Assembly: GCA_020630575.1 (NCBI GenBank)
Contig: JAHDBD010000010.1
Location: forward strand, 62,001-126,000
DNA from: Bernardetia sp.
GTDB lineage: Bacteria > Bacteroidota > Bacteroidia > Cytophagales > Bernardetiaceae
Length of the DNA: 64,000 nt
Direction: 5' to 3'
Made by a program: the position numbers and the translations under genes. Position 1 is the first letter of the stretch. Each line of letters begins with the position of its first letter. This document shows positions 1 to 8,535 of the stretch, piece after piece. The notes below the pieces were generated by a model, which did not search any database, was not told the DNA's origin, and saw nothing but the letters and a program-made list of their open reading frames with translations.

Positions 1-1091
1 GCACCTGCAAAAAAATTAGTTTTGTCCTTACTTTGTCCCAAATGATCATAATGTGCTGAAATTATTATTATTTCTTCTTTCAAATCTGTTCCTTCTACAA
101 ACCCCACTATATTTTCAGTTTCTAAAGTAACTACATTTTCTTTTTTTACTTGTATAGAAATTGTTGCATAAGGAAGGTTTGAAGGAACATTATTATTTTT
201 AAATTGGTCTACCAATTCTTCCCATTCTTGTTTTGGATACTCAAACAATTGTGCTGCTGTTTCCATAGAAAGAAAATAAACACCAATACTTTTTTCGGTC
301 TTTAAAGTATATATTTCTCTATTGAGATACTTATTTTTTTGAAGTCTTTTAGAGTTGGTCTTAAAATTATCTGAATTTGTCAAAACAAAAAAAACAGCTT
401 TCGCTCCTGACTTTTGCGCCAAGAGCATTTGTTTTTCCATTTTTTCATTCCAATCTTGATTCGAATAAAAAATATATTCTTTATCATCAGTATCTAATAA
501 TAAAGCTATCCCACGCCCACTAATTTGTTCATTTGGCAAAATAGAATACCCTGTTAAGACAACATTTAACTCATTTTCATCATGTAAATAAGTCAATGGA
601 TTAGCCAAAAAGTCCTCTTGGTTTTGATAAATATTATTTTCCCCTTGCAGATTTGTTTTTATAGTTACAGTAGAAATTTTGCTTTTTTCTACTTCAAATT
701 CTTGCAAATAACGTTTGCCCAAATCAGTCATAACGGCTGGCTCAAGATTGTTTTTTATAAAAAAATCTTGAATATATAATCCTGCCATTTTTTGCCCACG
801 TTCTCCTATTTTACGTCCTTCAAAACTTTCTGACGAAAGTAGTTCAATATGGTTTTTCAGGTTAAGAGCTTCTATTTTATCAGCATAATAGATTTGTGTA
901 CTTTGTTGAAGTAGAGATAATGTTTCTGAAGTGAGTGTATCTTCTCTAACTTGTCTTTGAGTTTGGGTTATATCATCTTTTGGATATTTTGTTTTATTTT
1001 GTTTTTTAGAAATACAGTTTGTAGAAGAAAATAAAATTAATAGAATAATTAAATTACAGAATAAATTAATTATTGTAGAATAGTTTTTCAT
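1..1091 (-). CDS. M28 family metallopeptidase, 3' end cut off by the window edge
   Basis: Reading leftwards from an ATG at 1091 gives an open frame of 363 codons that runs off the window. The N-terminus is a hydrophobic leader ending near Ser-Ser-Thr-Asn-Cys, so it is exported and perhaps a lipoprotein. The last visible residues include ENIVGFVEGTD followed by SAHYDHLGQS. That His-x-Asp-His segment is the first zinc-ligand motif of the M28 aminopeptidase family (PA domain followed by peptidase domain). The roughly 200 residues before it would be the PA-like insert. The rest of the zinc site lies outside the window. Family call is firm; the substrate is unknown, with secreted aminopeptidase most likely. 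Confidence 0.85.
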   Translation of the reverse strand, partial: MKNYSTIINLFCNLIILLILFSSTNCISKKQNKTKYPKDDITQTQRQVREDTLTSETLSLLQQSTQIYYADKIEALNLKNHIELLSSESFEGRKIGERGQKMAGLYIQDFFIKNNLEPAVMTDLGKRYLQEFEVEKSKISTVTIKTNLQGENNIYQNQEDFLANPLTYLHDENELNVVLTGYSILPNEQISGRGIALLLDTDDKEYIFYSNQDWNEKMEKQMLLAQKSGAKAVFFVLTNSDNFKTNSKRLQKNKYLNREIYTLKTEKSIGVYFLSMETAAQLFEYPKQEWEELVDQFKNNNVPSNLPYATISIQVKKENVVTLETENIVGFVEGTDLKEEIIIISAHYDHLGQSKDKTNFFAG

Positions 1092-1316
1092 AAATTATAA
1101 AATAAAATGCTTTTGTTTTTATACTAGAAAGTAAAATTAAAATATTTTTCCGAAGGAAGGCTAGGAAATCTATTATTTCAGATAGAATGAACAACTAAAT
1201 AAAATACTTTCTGTTTCAAATTTTGCCAAGTCGTGTCTATTCTATACACACAAAAAACATTGCGAAATTTTTGAAACAGTTTAGTTAGTGCTACAAAAAA
1301 GTTTTTTTCATTGAAA

Positions 1317-2036
1317 TTAGGATTTAATAGCTCTTACCATTTCTCGTTTTGGTGGCGCACCATCTAATTTTTCTACTTTCCAGCCTGCTGTCTTGAGGTC
1401 TCTTTTAAATTGTCCTTGAGCACAATAAGTAACTAAAATCCCATTTTTACGAGTAAAATCAAATACTTTTTGAAGATTAGATAATTGCCATACTTCGGCT
1501 TGTTTGCTAGGGGCAAAAGCATCATAGAAAGTACAATCAAAATAATTTTCATCCATCTGATAGCTTTCTAGTGTAGATTCAACTTTTTGTATTGAAAAAT
1601 AAGGCGAAAGTTGATACATTTCTTCCCAATCAACTTGATGTAATTTGCTAAAGATAGCTTTGGTATCTTCTTGTAAGAAATCTATATAATTTAATTTTTG
1701 AGCAATCTCTAAAGGGATAGGAAAAGGTTCTAGAGTAATATATTCTATTTTAATTTTGTTTTGCTGAGCAAATTCATACGCCAAAATAGCATTCAATCCT
1801 GTACCAAAGCCAACTTCTACTATTTTAATTGTATCATAGTTTTGTTGCTTCAAATAATTTAATCCTCTGTCTATAAAAACCCAAAGTGATTCTTGTATTG
1901 CCCCATTATGAGAATGATAGGTTTCAGAAATGTCATGACGAAGAAGTGTATGTGAGCCATCCTTACTTTCTAACAAGGATAGTTCTATTTTTTTGTTTAT
2001 AGTATTACTCATTTTTGTATTCATATTTATATTCAT
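1317..2036 (-). CDS. mnmD: tRNA 5-methylaminomethyl-2-thiouridine-forming methyltransferase MnmD (MnmC methyltransferase domain only)
   Basis: A 239-residue class I SAM-dependent methyltransferase of the DUF752/MnmC N-terminal family, which makes the last methyl transfer in mnm5s2U34 of tRNA. Visible motifs are the SAM glycine loop VGFGTG (residues 75-80), DAFAPSKQAEVW (172-183) and GAPPKREM (226-233), all typical of MnmC/MnmD. There is no C-terminal FAD oxidase domain, so this is the single-domain form seen in many non-enteric bacteria. Three Met codons sit in the first nine residues; the first is annotated, and the third (Met9) would also work. It is divergent from the repressor gene at 2346. 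Cytoplasmic enzyme. Confidence 0.88.
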   Translation of the reverse strand: MNINMNTKMSNTINKKIELSLLESKDGSHTLLRHDISETYHSHNGAIQESLWVFIDRGLNYLKQQNYDTIKIVEVGFGTGLNAILAYEFAQQNKIKIEYITLEPFPIPLEIAQKLNYIDFLQEDTKAIFSKLHQVDWEEMYQLSPYFSIQKVESTLESYQMDENYFDCTFYDAFAPSKQAEVWQLSNLQKVFDFTRKNGILVTYCAQGQFKRDLKTAGWKVEKLDGAPPKREMVRAIKS

Positions 2037-2345
2037 GGCTGGTTAACTCATTGGAGATTTACTAAAAAGACAGTTTGAAAGGCATTTTTCTTGTAAAAAC
2101 ATAAAAAGCAACTATTTTTAGCAATTTTTTAGCTAAAATATTTATATATTTCAAAATATTTTGGTATTTTTGATAAATTTAGTTACTTTTATTAGATAAT
2201 GCTAAAAATAAATCATATAAGTTTACTATAGGTTTACTAGAAGCATTCAAAAAATAAATAGAACTTGTACTTATATGATTTGTACCTATAAAGGTATCTA
2301 AAAAATTACTAAAATACTGTTATTCAAATAATTATCAATACTCTT
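2037..2345. promoter_or_regulatory. Palindrome-rich divergent control region
   Basis: This 309-bp gap separates mnmD and the HTH-S24 regulator, which diverge. It holds no ORF, but next to the regulator it is unusually structured. AATCATATAAG (2211-2221) is the perfect reverse complement of CTTATATGATT (2270-2280). The octamer GTTTACTA occurs at 2221-2228 and again at 2232-2239, an 11-bp period. TACCTATAAAGGTA (2283-2296) is palindromic. These are candidate operators for the repressor encoded just downstream. That role is inference; the repeats are seen directly. Confidence 0.5.
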
Positions 2346-3128
2346 ATGTTTCTAAGCCAAAACCTACGTTATTTACGTCGTAAATCCAAAAAAAGTCAGC
2401 AAGCATTAGCTAATGAGGCATCTATCTCTCGTGGTGCATATTCTTCTTATGAAGAAGGTAGAGCCGAACCACGCTTACAAACACTACAACGATTAGCACA
2501 AATTTTTGAAGTACAGATAGATAATTTGGTAACCAAAAACTTAGAAGAAGAAAGTCAGGATACGCCAAGTAAGCGACTTGCTCGTTATGTAGCTGCTGAT
2601 TCTCTACGAGTTCTTGCAATCACAGTAGATGAAAACAATAATGAAAATATTGAAATGGTGCCTGAAAAAGCTGCTGCTGGGTATACTAAAGGCTATACAG
2701 ATGTTCAGTATTTGAAAGATTTACCAAAGTATAGACTTCCATTCTTACCCAAAGACAGAACATACAGAGCCTTCGAAATTACAGGAGACTCAATGCTTCC
2801 TTTACAATCAGGAACTATCGTGATTGGTGAATATGTAACAGATTGGCACGAAGTAAAAGACGGACAAGTCTGTGTAGTTGTCTTAAAAAATGAGGGAATT
2901 GTACTCAAAAAAATATTCAATAAAATTGAAGAAAAAGGCACTTTGCTTCTCAAATCGACTAACCCACAATATGATCCTTATGAATTAGAAATTGCAGAAG
3001 TAGGAGAAGTTTGGCGTTTTGTGGCATATATTGGAAAAACTCTTCCTCAGTCTGATTTGGATAGTTTACGTACTGCTGTACAACGTTTAGAAGACCGTTT
3101 TCAAGAATTTACTGTAACAAATCAGTAA
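2346..3128 (+). CDS. XRE-type HTH / S24 peptidase-like transcriptional repressor (LexA/CI-like)
   Basis: A 260-residue two-domain regulator. Residues 5-63 form a helix-turn-helix_3 domain (QNLRYLRRKSKKSQQALAN...ISRGAYSSYEEGRAEP). Residues 135-235 form an S24 LexA-like domain with the nucleophile in EITGDSM (Ser149) and the general-base Lys in GIVLKK (Lys188 or 189). An Ala-Gly pair in KAAAGYTKGY (111-112) sits in the linker where LexA/CI proteins are autocleaved, so damage-induced cleavage is possible. It could be the SOS repressor of this lineage or a prophage-like regulator; no phage genes are nearby. A hairpin terminator follows at 3187. Autoregulation through the repeats at 2211-2296 is inferred. 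Confidence 0.85.
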   Translation: MFLSQNLRYLRRKSKKSQQALANEASISRGAYSSYEEGRAEPRLQTLQRLAQIFEVQIDNLVTKNLEEESQDTPSKRLARYVAADSLRVLAITVDENNNENIEMVPEKAAAGYTKGYTDVQYLKDLPKYRLPFLPKDRTYRAFEITGDSMLPLQSGTIVIGEYVTDWHEVKDGQVCVVVLKNEGIVLKKIFNKIEEKGTLLLKSTNPQYDPYELEIAEVGEVWRFVAYIGKTLPQSDLDSLRTAVQRLEDRFQEFTVTNQ

Positions 3129-3186
3129 ATACAATAAATAAAAAACTAGAAATTAATCTTATTTTATAGAAATAACAGTAAAAAGT

Positions 3187-3220
3187 AAAAAAGTCTAATT
3201 CTTTGAGTTGGGCTTTTTTT
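3187..3220 (+). terminator. Rho-independent terminator
   Basis: AAAAAAGTCTAA pairs (with G-U wobbles) with TTGGGCTTTTTT around a short loop and ends in a T-run, about 60 bp after the repressor stop. Confidence 0.65.
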
Positions 3221-3316
3221 ATGCCTAAATTTTTCACTGTTATTTTTTTTTGATAACTTGCTTTGGCTACAATTAAGCTATTACTCTTCCCCTTTATCAA
3301 AAAAACAACTTAATCT

Positions 3317-3766
3317 ATGGATTTACCAGAACATTTGACTGCATCAGAAAATGAATTAATTTATGATATTAATGTTAGTGAAAGCGATGCGCTTCGCATT
3401 TATTACAATGAAAAAGCAAATTGTATAATTACTCGTAGTATTGGTTTTGTATATGATACAGAATTAAGGACATTTTTGAATCAGATTATCTTTTTTTTGA
3501 AAGAAAAAAATACAAATAAACTGATTGTAGACTTAACTTATAGACAAACTTATACAGATGAGGATCAAAAATGGATAGATACAGATTGGTTTCCTCGTGC
3601 TTTACAAGCTGGACTTTCTTTCTTCGGCTATGTTATACCTAGTGATTTGTTTATGCAACTTTCAGCGGATGAAATTTTGGTAAAACAAAAAGGAAGTGTA
3701 AATGTAGTTCCTTTTGGAAATTTAAATAAGGCTGTTGAATGGATAGAAATACAAGAAAAAGTTTGA
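3317..3766 (+). CDS. STAS/SpoIIAA-like domain protein
   Basis: A 149-residue soluble protein with no signal peptide. The pattern (short strand, 'NKLIVDLT' core strand, 'FPRALQAGL..FGYVIP' strand-helix, and a final 'AVEWIE' helix) matches the SpoIIAA-like/STAS family common in Cytophagales, in which single-domain copies are numerous and act as suspected protein-interaction modules. I see no catalytic residues. The product encoded at 26881 has the same layout and is probably a distant paralogue. It converges on the DUF2279 gene with only 10 bp between the stops. Function unknown; the fold call is moderately secure. Confidence 0.6.
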   Translation: MDLPEHLTASENELIYDINVSESDALRIYYNEKANCIITRSIGFVYDTELRTFLNQIIFFLKEKNTNKLIVDLTYRQTYTDEDQKWIDTDWFPRALQAGLSFFGYVIPSDLFMQLSADEILVKQKGSVNVVPFGNLNKAVEWIEIQEKV

Positions 3767-3776
3767 TTTTTATTGC

Positions 3777-4727
3777 TTAAAAAGCTAAAAGACTAGCATC
3801 AAATCCTTTTTTTGTATCATAATAAAGTGCAGGAAAAGGAATTTTTATTCCATTAAAAATAGTAAATAATAATTGTAAGCCTTTTCGATGGGTTACAATT
3901 GAAGCAAAATTTATATCTAATGACAAATAAAAAGTTCTTGAACTCCGATAGCCATTTTCATTATTTTGCTTTTCACTTCCATACACCATATTATTTCCAC
4001 CATAACCAACTGAAAGAGCTAACCATTTTGGCAATTTAGTTTTTTCAGTTGCCCACATAGCAGGACTAGAGGAAAACCAATAAGTCTGTCCATTATAATC
4101 TTTTATAATTTTTGTAGGAAGATTTTCTCCTAAAGTATTAGGACGCAAATCAGAGTAAGATGTTGGAAAAAATGAAAATTTGAATTGAATACGCTGCTCT
4201 TTAAAAGCTATTTGTTGAGATAAAAATAATAACGAACCTGTTCCATTTGCAATCAAATCTCCATAACTTGCGCCATACGTTGGAGAAAATCCATCAAAAA
4301 TTTCAATAGGAAGCATTAGCCAAAAACCAACAGTAGAAGACCAAAGAGCTGTTTTTTCTGAATAATTTAGTTTTTTGAGAGAGTTGTAACTTAGTTTTCC
4401 TAAATGATAAGAAGTATAAGCATGTCCGAATTTATCTAACTGATTCCATTGTTTATTATCATTAAAAAAATGAAATGAAGTTTGATTTTCATTTTTGTAC
4501 CAACTTTGATATAAAAAAGTCATTCCCCCTATGTAGGTTGTGGTAGCCAAAGTTGGAAAAAGCCATTTTTTTCTTGTTGAGGTTTTGTAAACAGTATCTT
4601 TTTCAGAAAATTGAGTATCAATTTCTAATGTATCCTTCTCAACTAGAATATCTTGAGAGAAACAAGGAAAATAGAGCCATAAAAAAAGAAAAAAGGCAAG
4701 AATCTTGAACTTTAAATAAAACATCAA
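3777..4727 (-). CDS. DUF2279 family exported protein
   Basis: A 316-residue protein with an N-terminal signal peptide (hydrophobic residues 4-22, then FSQ). The family signature is clear: DKFGHAY (98-104), followed by IEIFDGFSPTYGASYGDLIA (141-160), as in YfiM/DUF2279 proteins. After a PIF-like polar middle, the C-terminal 120 residues alternate aromatic and polar residues and look like beta strands (KLPKWLALSVGYGGNNMVYG, FYLSLDINFASI). An outer-membrane or periplasmic location is therefore likely. The biochemical role of the family is not known. Only 10 bp separates its stop from that of the convergent STAS-like gene. Confidence 0.8.
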   Translation of the reverse strand: MMFYLKFKILAFFLFLWLYFPCFSQDILVEKDTLEIDTQFSEKDTVYKTSTRKKWLFPTLATTTYIGGMTFLYQSWYKNENQTSFHFFNDNKQWNQLDKFGHAYTSYHLGKLSYNSLKKLNYSEKTALWSSTVGFWLMLPIEIFDGFSPTYGASYGDLIANGTGSLLFLSQQIAFKEQRIQFKFSFFPTSYSDLRPNTLGENLPTKIIKDYNGQTYWFSSSPAMWATEKTKLPKWLALSVGYGGNNMVYGSEKQNNENGYRSSRTFYLSLDINFASIVTHRKGLQLLFTIFNGIKIPFPALYYDTKKGFDASLLAF

Positions 4728-4867
4728 AACTATTTTTTAGGAAATTTGTAAATCAAGGTAATATACGTCTATTTTTAATCCAAAAATTGGTTTATTCAGA
4801 AAAAATAACTTACTTTGTGTACAAAAAACACTAAGAAATAAAAATTCATTTACTTAACTTTCATCTT

Positions 4868-5572
4868 ATGTATAGCTACGAATACCCACGCCCTTCCGTT
4901 ACTGTTGATTGTGTCATTTTTGCTTGGGATAGCGAAAACTCTGATTTAAAAGTGCTTTTGATAGAACGAGCGCACGATCCTTTTGCAGGAAAGTGGGCAT
5001 TTCCAGGGGGGTTTGTAGATATGGATGAAGATTTGGAAACGGCAGCACGAAGAGAATTAGAAGAAGAAACAGGTATGAATGACCTTTTTATGGAACAACT
5101 CTATACCTTTGGAGCTCCTGATCGTGATCCAAGAGGACGAGTAATCAGTATTGCATATTATGCTTTAGTAAGTTTGGCGCATCATGCAGACCAAATAAAA
5201 GCTGCCTCCGATGCTGCTGATACACAATGGTTTAGTATAAAAGAACTTTCAGAAATTGAGCTTGCCTTTGACCATCAAGAAGTTATGAAAATAGCTTTAG
5301 AAAGATTGCGTGGAAAAGTACGTTATCAGCCGATTGGTTTTGAGCTTTTACCTGAAAAATTCCCTCTTTCTCAACTTCAAATACTTTACGAACACGTTTT
5401 AGGAATGACACTTGATAAGCGAAATTTCAGAAGAAAAATATTAAAAACAAAACTTGTTCTTCCTTTAGATGAATACCAACAAAATGTATCACATCGTGCT
5501 GCCCAACTCTACAAATTTGATAAAGATAAATACGAACAACTTGTAAAAGAAGGATTTGTATTTGAGATTTAA
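4868..5572 (+). CDS. NUDIX hydrolase with C-terminal winged-helix domain (NrtR-like)
   Basis: A 234-residue two-domain protein. Residues 8-150 are a NUDIX domain with a complete NUDIX box from Gly48 to Gly69 (Gly-x5-Glu-x7-Arg-Glu-Leu-x-Glu-Glu-x-Gly), so metal-dependent hydrolase activity should be retained. Residues 155-234 ([15 protein letters not shown]...[10 protein letters not shown]) match the winged-helix domain of NrtR-type regulators, which sense ADP-ribose and repress NAD metabolism genes. No NAD genes adjoin it here. It may be an ADP-ribose pyrophosphatase, a sugar-responsive repressor, or both; the intact box favours some catalytic activity. Confidence 0.82.
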   Translation: MYSYEYPRPSVTVDCVIFAWDSENSDLKVLLIERAHDPFAGKWAFPGGFVDMDEDLETAARRELEEETGMNDLFMEQLYTFGAPDRDPRGRVISIAYYALVSLAHHADQIKAASDAADTQWFSIKELSEIELAFDHQEVMKIALERLRGKVRYQPIGFELLPEKFPLSQLQILYEHVLGMTLDKRNFRRKILKTKLVLPLDEYQQNVSHRAAQLYKFDKDKYEQLVKEGFVFEI

Positions 5573-5666
5573 TTCCTTTTTTTATTTCTAAAGAAATTGA
5601 AGTAAAAATCGCCAATGAGACAACAATAATAGTGATGATTTGACTGTAAAATGCTTCTTTTTTACC

Positions 5667-5689
5667 GTTGTCGGTGTCTCACCGACAAC
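5667..5689. repeat. Short palindrome, GTTGTCGGTG family
   Basis: GTTGTCGGTG and CACCGACAAC are perfect 10-bp arms around the loop TCT. It lies between the NUDIX gene and dgkA. The arms resemble those at 16335-16369 and 23139-23172 (GTTGTTGGTG / TTTGTTGGT), pointing to one dispersed repeat family. There is no T-run, so a simple terminator is unlikely. Confidence 0.7.
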
Positions 5690-5709
5690 ACAGACAGTAA
5701 TTTTAAAAT

Positions 5710-6084
5710 ATGCTTTCTTATTTCAAAAAGCAATTTCATAGTTTTGGGTATGCCTTTAAAGGGTTGAGAATAATGCTTAGGGATTACAATGTTTTTATTC
5801 ATATTCCTGCTTCCATTTTAGCCTTATTGCTCAGCTTTGCTTTTCAAATAAATCTCTTAGAATGGATTTCTATTTTATCAGCAATTTGTTTTGTTTGGGT
5901 AACCGAAATTCTCAATACAGCTTTAGAAAAATTAGTTGATTTAGTAAGTCCAGACAGAAATGAATTAGCAGGTCAGATAAAAGATTTAGCTGCAAGTGCT
6001 GTTTTGATAGCTACTATCTATGCTATTTTGGTGGGAATAATTATATTTGGAAGGAAAATTCAAGAGTTTATACTTCTTTACTAA
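5710..6084 (+). CDS. dgkA: Diacylglycerol kinase family protein DgkA (or undecaprenol kinase)
   Basis: A 124-residue integral membrane protein of the prokaryotic DgkA family. It has an N-terminal amphipathic helix and three membrane helices (about 30-50, 52-75, 95-118). The signature TEILNTALEKLVDLVSP followed by KDLAASAVL carries the conserved catalytic Glu and Asn residues. In Gram-negatives this enzyme recycles diacylglycerol to phosphatidate; in other phyla the same fold phosphorylates undecaprenol, and sequence alone does not decide. Length is normal. No partner gene is obvious, and the palindrome at 5667 lies just upstream. Confidence 0.9.
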   Translation: MLSYFKKQFHSFGYAFKGLRIMLRDYNVFIHIPASILALLLSFAFQINLLEWISILSAICFVWVTEILNTALEKLVDLVSPDRNELAGQIKDLAASAVLIATIYAILVGIIIFGRKIQEFILLY

Positions 6085-6138
6085 AGAACTTAGGCAAAAT
6101 ATTTACTCTTTAAAGCTATTCTTAAAACCTACTTTTTG

Positions 6139-6146
6139 TATCTTTG
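6139..6146 (+). promoter_or_regulatory. Candidate Bacteroidota -7 element (TATCTTTG)
   Basis: TATCTTTG matches the TAnnTTTG consensus 101 bp before the ugd start. No convincing TTTG -33 element lies at the usual 18-21 bp, so confidence is limited. Confidence 0.4.
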
Positions 6147-6247
6147 TAATTATACAAGTAAAATGGCACAGCTATTTCTCTAATTTGAAAAGCTAAAAAT
6201 CTATTTTATTCATTTCTTTTTTAATTATTTCACAATTTTTTTTATAT

Positions 6248-7597
6248 ATGAAATTAGCAGTCATTGGTACAGGATATGTAGGTTTGGTATCAGGAACTTG
6301 TTTTGCCGAAACTGGAAATCAAGTTATATGTGTCGACATTGATGAGAATAAAATCAATCGCCTAAAATCAGGTAAGCTAACTATTTACGAACCAGGTTTG
6401 CAAGTTCTTTTTGAAAGAAATATCAAACAAGAACGCCTTTTATTTACTACCGATTTAGAAGAAGCAATTAAAGATGCTCAAGTTATTTTCTTAGCTCTTC
6501 CAACTCCTCCAGGGGAAGATGGTTCTGCCGACCTTTCGTATGTATTAGGAGTTGCCGAACAATTAGGAAAAATGATTACAGACTATAAAGTAATTGTTGA
6601 TAAAAGTACCGTTCCTGTAGGAACTGCTGAGCGTGTTCATGCTGCTATTGCTCAAAATGCCAAAACAGAATTTGATGTTGTTTCAAATCCTGAGTTTTTG
6701 AGAGAAGGTGTAGCTGTGGATGATTTTATGAAACCTGATAGGGTTGTGGTAGGAACTTCTTCAGATAGAGCTAAAAAGGTAATGGAAAAACTCTATAATC
6801 CGTATGTAAGACAAGGAAATCCTGTTATTTTTATGGATGAGCGTTCGGCTGAAATGACAAAATATGCAGCCAATTCTTACCTTGCTACTCGTATTAGTTT
6901 TATGAATGAAATTGCAAATATTTGTGAGCTTGTAGGCGCAAATGTTGATTTTGTGCGTAAAGGAATGGGTTCTGATAATCGTATTGGACAACGATTTTTG
7001 TTTGCTGGTGTTGGCTATGGTGGAAGTTGTTTTCCAAAAGACGTACAAGCATTAGAAAGAACAGCCAATGAAAATAAATATGAATTTAAGATTTTGAGTT
7101 CGGTAATGAAAGTAAACGAACGTCAGAAAGTGGTGATGGTAGATAAAATTAAATCTTTTTATGGCGAAGATTTGACAGGAAAGCATTTTGCTATGTGGGG
7201 ACTTGCCTTCAAGCCAAATACAGATGACATTAGAGAAGCTCCAGCACTTTATATTATTGATGAGCTTTTAGCAGCAGGTGCAACAGTTTCTACGTTTGAC
7301 CCAGAGGCAATGGAAAATGTATTGGAACAATATGAAGGAGATGAGAGAGTTTCTTTCGAAGAAAATCAATATAATACTCTAAAAAATGCTGATGCGTTGA
7401 TTATTGTTACCGAGTGGAGTGTTTTCCGTACTCCAGATTTTGAAAAAACATTCTCTATCATGAAAGACCGAGTTATCTTTGATGGAAGAAATGTATTTGA
7501 TTTAGCTCAAATGGAAGAATTAAAAACATATTACAACAGTATCGGAAGACAAGTTGTAGATACAAGAGAGAAAAAACAAGTAGCACAAGAAGCTTAA
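6248..7597 (+). CDS. ugd: UDP-glucose 6-dehydrogenase
   Basis: A 449-residue UDP-glucose/GDP-mannose dehydrogenase. It oxidises UDP-glucose to UDP-glucuronate with NAD, feeding exopolysaccharide or surface-glycan synthesis. The N-terminal Rossmann motif GTGYVGL (7-13), the central helix with NPEFLREG, and the catalytic Cys261 in GGSCFPKD are all present. The C-terminal UDP-binding domain is complete (FKPNTDDIREAP). Length is standard. It stands alone with its own terminator, so it is not part of a capsule operon here. A GDP-mannose dehydrogenase role cannot be fully excluded, but the overall pattern is Ugd-like. Confidence 0.93.
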   Translation: MKLAVIGTGYVGLVSGTCFAETGNQVICVDIDENKINRLKSGKLTIYEPGLQVLFERNIKQERLLFTTDLEEAIKDAQVIFLALPTPPGEDGSADLSYVLGVAEQLGKMITDYKVIVDKSTVPVGTAERVHAAIAQNAKTEFDVVSNPEFLREGVAVDDFMKPDRVVVGTSSDRAKKVMEKLYNPYVRQGNPVIFMDERSAEMTKYAANSYLATRISFMNEIANICELVGANVDFVRKGMGSDNRIGQRFLFAGVGYGGSCFPKDVQALERTANENKYEFKILSSVMKVNERQKVVMVDKIKSFYGEDLTGKHFAMWGLAFKPNTDDIREAPALYIIDELLAAGATVSTFDPEAMENVLEQYEGDERVSFEENQYNTLKNADALIIVTEWSVFRTPDFEKTFSIMKDRVIFDGRNVFDLAQMEELKTYYNSIGRQVVDTREKKQVAQEA

Positions 7598-7626
7598 TTT
7601 TTAGCTCTTGAAAATTTATCTCATTT

Positions 7627-7662
7627 AATACCCTATTTTTTTTATAGAAATAGGGTATTTTT
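7627..7662 (+). terminator. Rho-independent terminator after ugd
   Basis: AATACCCTATTT (7627-7638) and AAATAGGGTATT (7648-7659) are perfect 12-bp arms followed by T's, 30 bp after the ugd stop. Confidence 0.85.
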
Positions 7663-7701
7663 ATGATTATAAGTAATTGGGCAGAATTACATATAACAAA
7701 A

Positions 7702-7770
7702 CCCACGATTAAAATCGTAGGAAAAAAAGGAGCAGAAAGGTGGAAACTATCCCATAACTAAAGTTATGGG
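7702..7770. repeat. Pair of REP-like hairpins with TAAA loops
   Basis: CCCACGAT-TAAA-ATCGTAGG (7702-7721, one mismatch) and CCCATAACTAAAGTTATGGG (7751-7770, perfect) are two 20-bp palindromes with different arms but the same TAAA loop. They are separated by 29 bp and lie between ugd and the small membrane protein. Outer AAACCC and GGGTTT complete a mirrored arrangement. This resembles a BIME-type pair. Confidence 0.7.
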
Positions 7771-7842
7771 TTTCATTCTAAAAAAGATGCTTAATAAATA
7801 AGCTGTAAATAATTTAGCTCAATTAATTAGTTTCAAAAAAAT

Positions 7843-8160
7843 ATGCTGAAATTTCTTTTCAAAGTAACTTTTCAATCAGTTATTTTATTTTTTGCAGTTT
7901 CTTTTCTGACTATTTTATATGACATTCTGCCTGACTGGTTTAATCTTCCAAGAGAAAAATCCTATCAAATAAGTATTGGATTTCCATTTGAATACTATTA
8001 CCAGTTTTGGCTAGACAGAGTATCTCCTAATCACGGTTGGAATTTTAATAATTTAATTTACAACTGTGTTTTATTTTGGGTATTTACTTTTGTAGTTTAT
8101 TATTTCAAAGATAAATCAAAATTAAATGACACCAAAGAAGATATTTTTTTAAATAGATAA
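7843..8160 (+). CDS. Small two-helix membrane protein, unknown function
   Basis: A 105-residue protein I do not recognise. Two hydrophobic segments (about residues 8-28 and 70-89) flank an aromatic-rich loop (ISIGFPFEYYYQFWLDRVSPNHGW), and the C-terminus is charged and polar. A plausible topology is both ends in the cytoplasm with the loop outside. The ATG is preceded by AT-rich sequence. The gene sits between two repeat elements (7702-7770 and 8232-8535), so it may be a lineage-specific gene. Codon use looks like that of its neighbours. Confidence 0.6.
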   Translation: MLKFLFKVTFQSVILFFAVSFLTILYDILPDWFNLPREKSYQISIGFPFEYYYQFWLDRVSPNHGWNFNNLIYNCVLFWVFTFVVYYFKDKSKLNDTKEDIFLNR

Positions 8161-8231
8161 ATAGTTAAAATTATATTTTTTGGTTATCAATGTATTACAT
8201 TCACCATTCATAATTGTTCTTTAAGTAAATG

Positions 8232-8535
8232 GTAACTGAGCAAAATTATTTATATGCAAATGCAATCGCCTGACCCCTTAAAAGTGTCTTGACAGTTTAA
8301 ATTTCCATTTTCTATTTTTTTTGGCTCTTCCGATTTTTTAGCGAAACATCATGAACTGAAAAAACGCTTACTCAGAAACGTGATATTGCTTAAATCACGC
8401 TTCTGAGTAAGCGTTTCATTCGTTTTTGAGAAGGTTGTAACTCTCAGCGAAGCTAAAACGAACGCACACCATCCTATAATTTCGCTAAATTGTCAGAAGA
8501 GCCTTTTTTTATTAGATATGTTTTTGCTCAGTTAC
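8232..8535. repeat. Nested palindromic (MITE-like) element A
   Basis: GTAACTGAGCAAAA (8232-8245) and its perfect complement at 8522-8535 form 14-bp terminal inverted repeats. Inside them, 24-bp arms at 8324-8347 and 8480-8503 (starting GGCTCTTC) form a second, imperfect pair. Further in are a 22-bp hairpin with one mismatch (8363-8384 with 8394-8415, containing CTCAGAA/TTCTGAG) and a smaller hairpin (TTCGTTTT 8419-8426 with AAAACGAA 8455-8462). There is no ORF. The right end abuts the stop codon of the next minus-strand gene. The inner hairpins match element B at 25580-25750. No clear target-site duplication is visible. Confidence 0.75.

Noticed and set aside
2422..2619. 65-codon ORF on the minus strand inside the repressor gene
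   Set aside because: It lies wholly antisense to the well-supported HTH domain, has no recognisable domain, and its composition follows the complement of the real gene.
2346..3128. Prophage repressor marking a prophage
   Set aside because: No integrase, capsid, tail or lysis genes are nearby; the neighbours are housekeeping genes.
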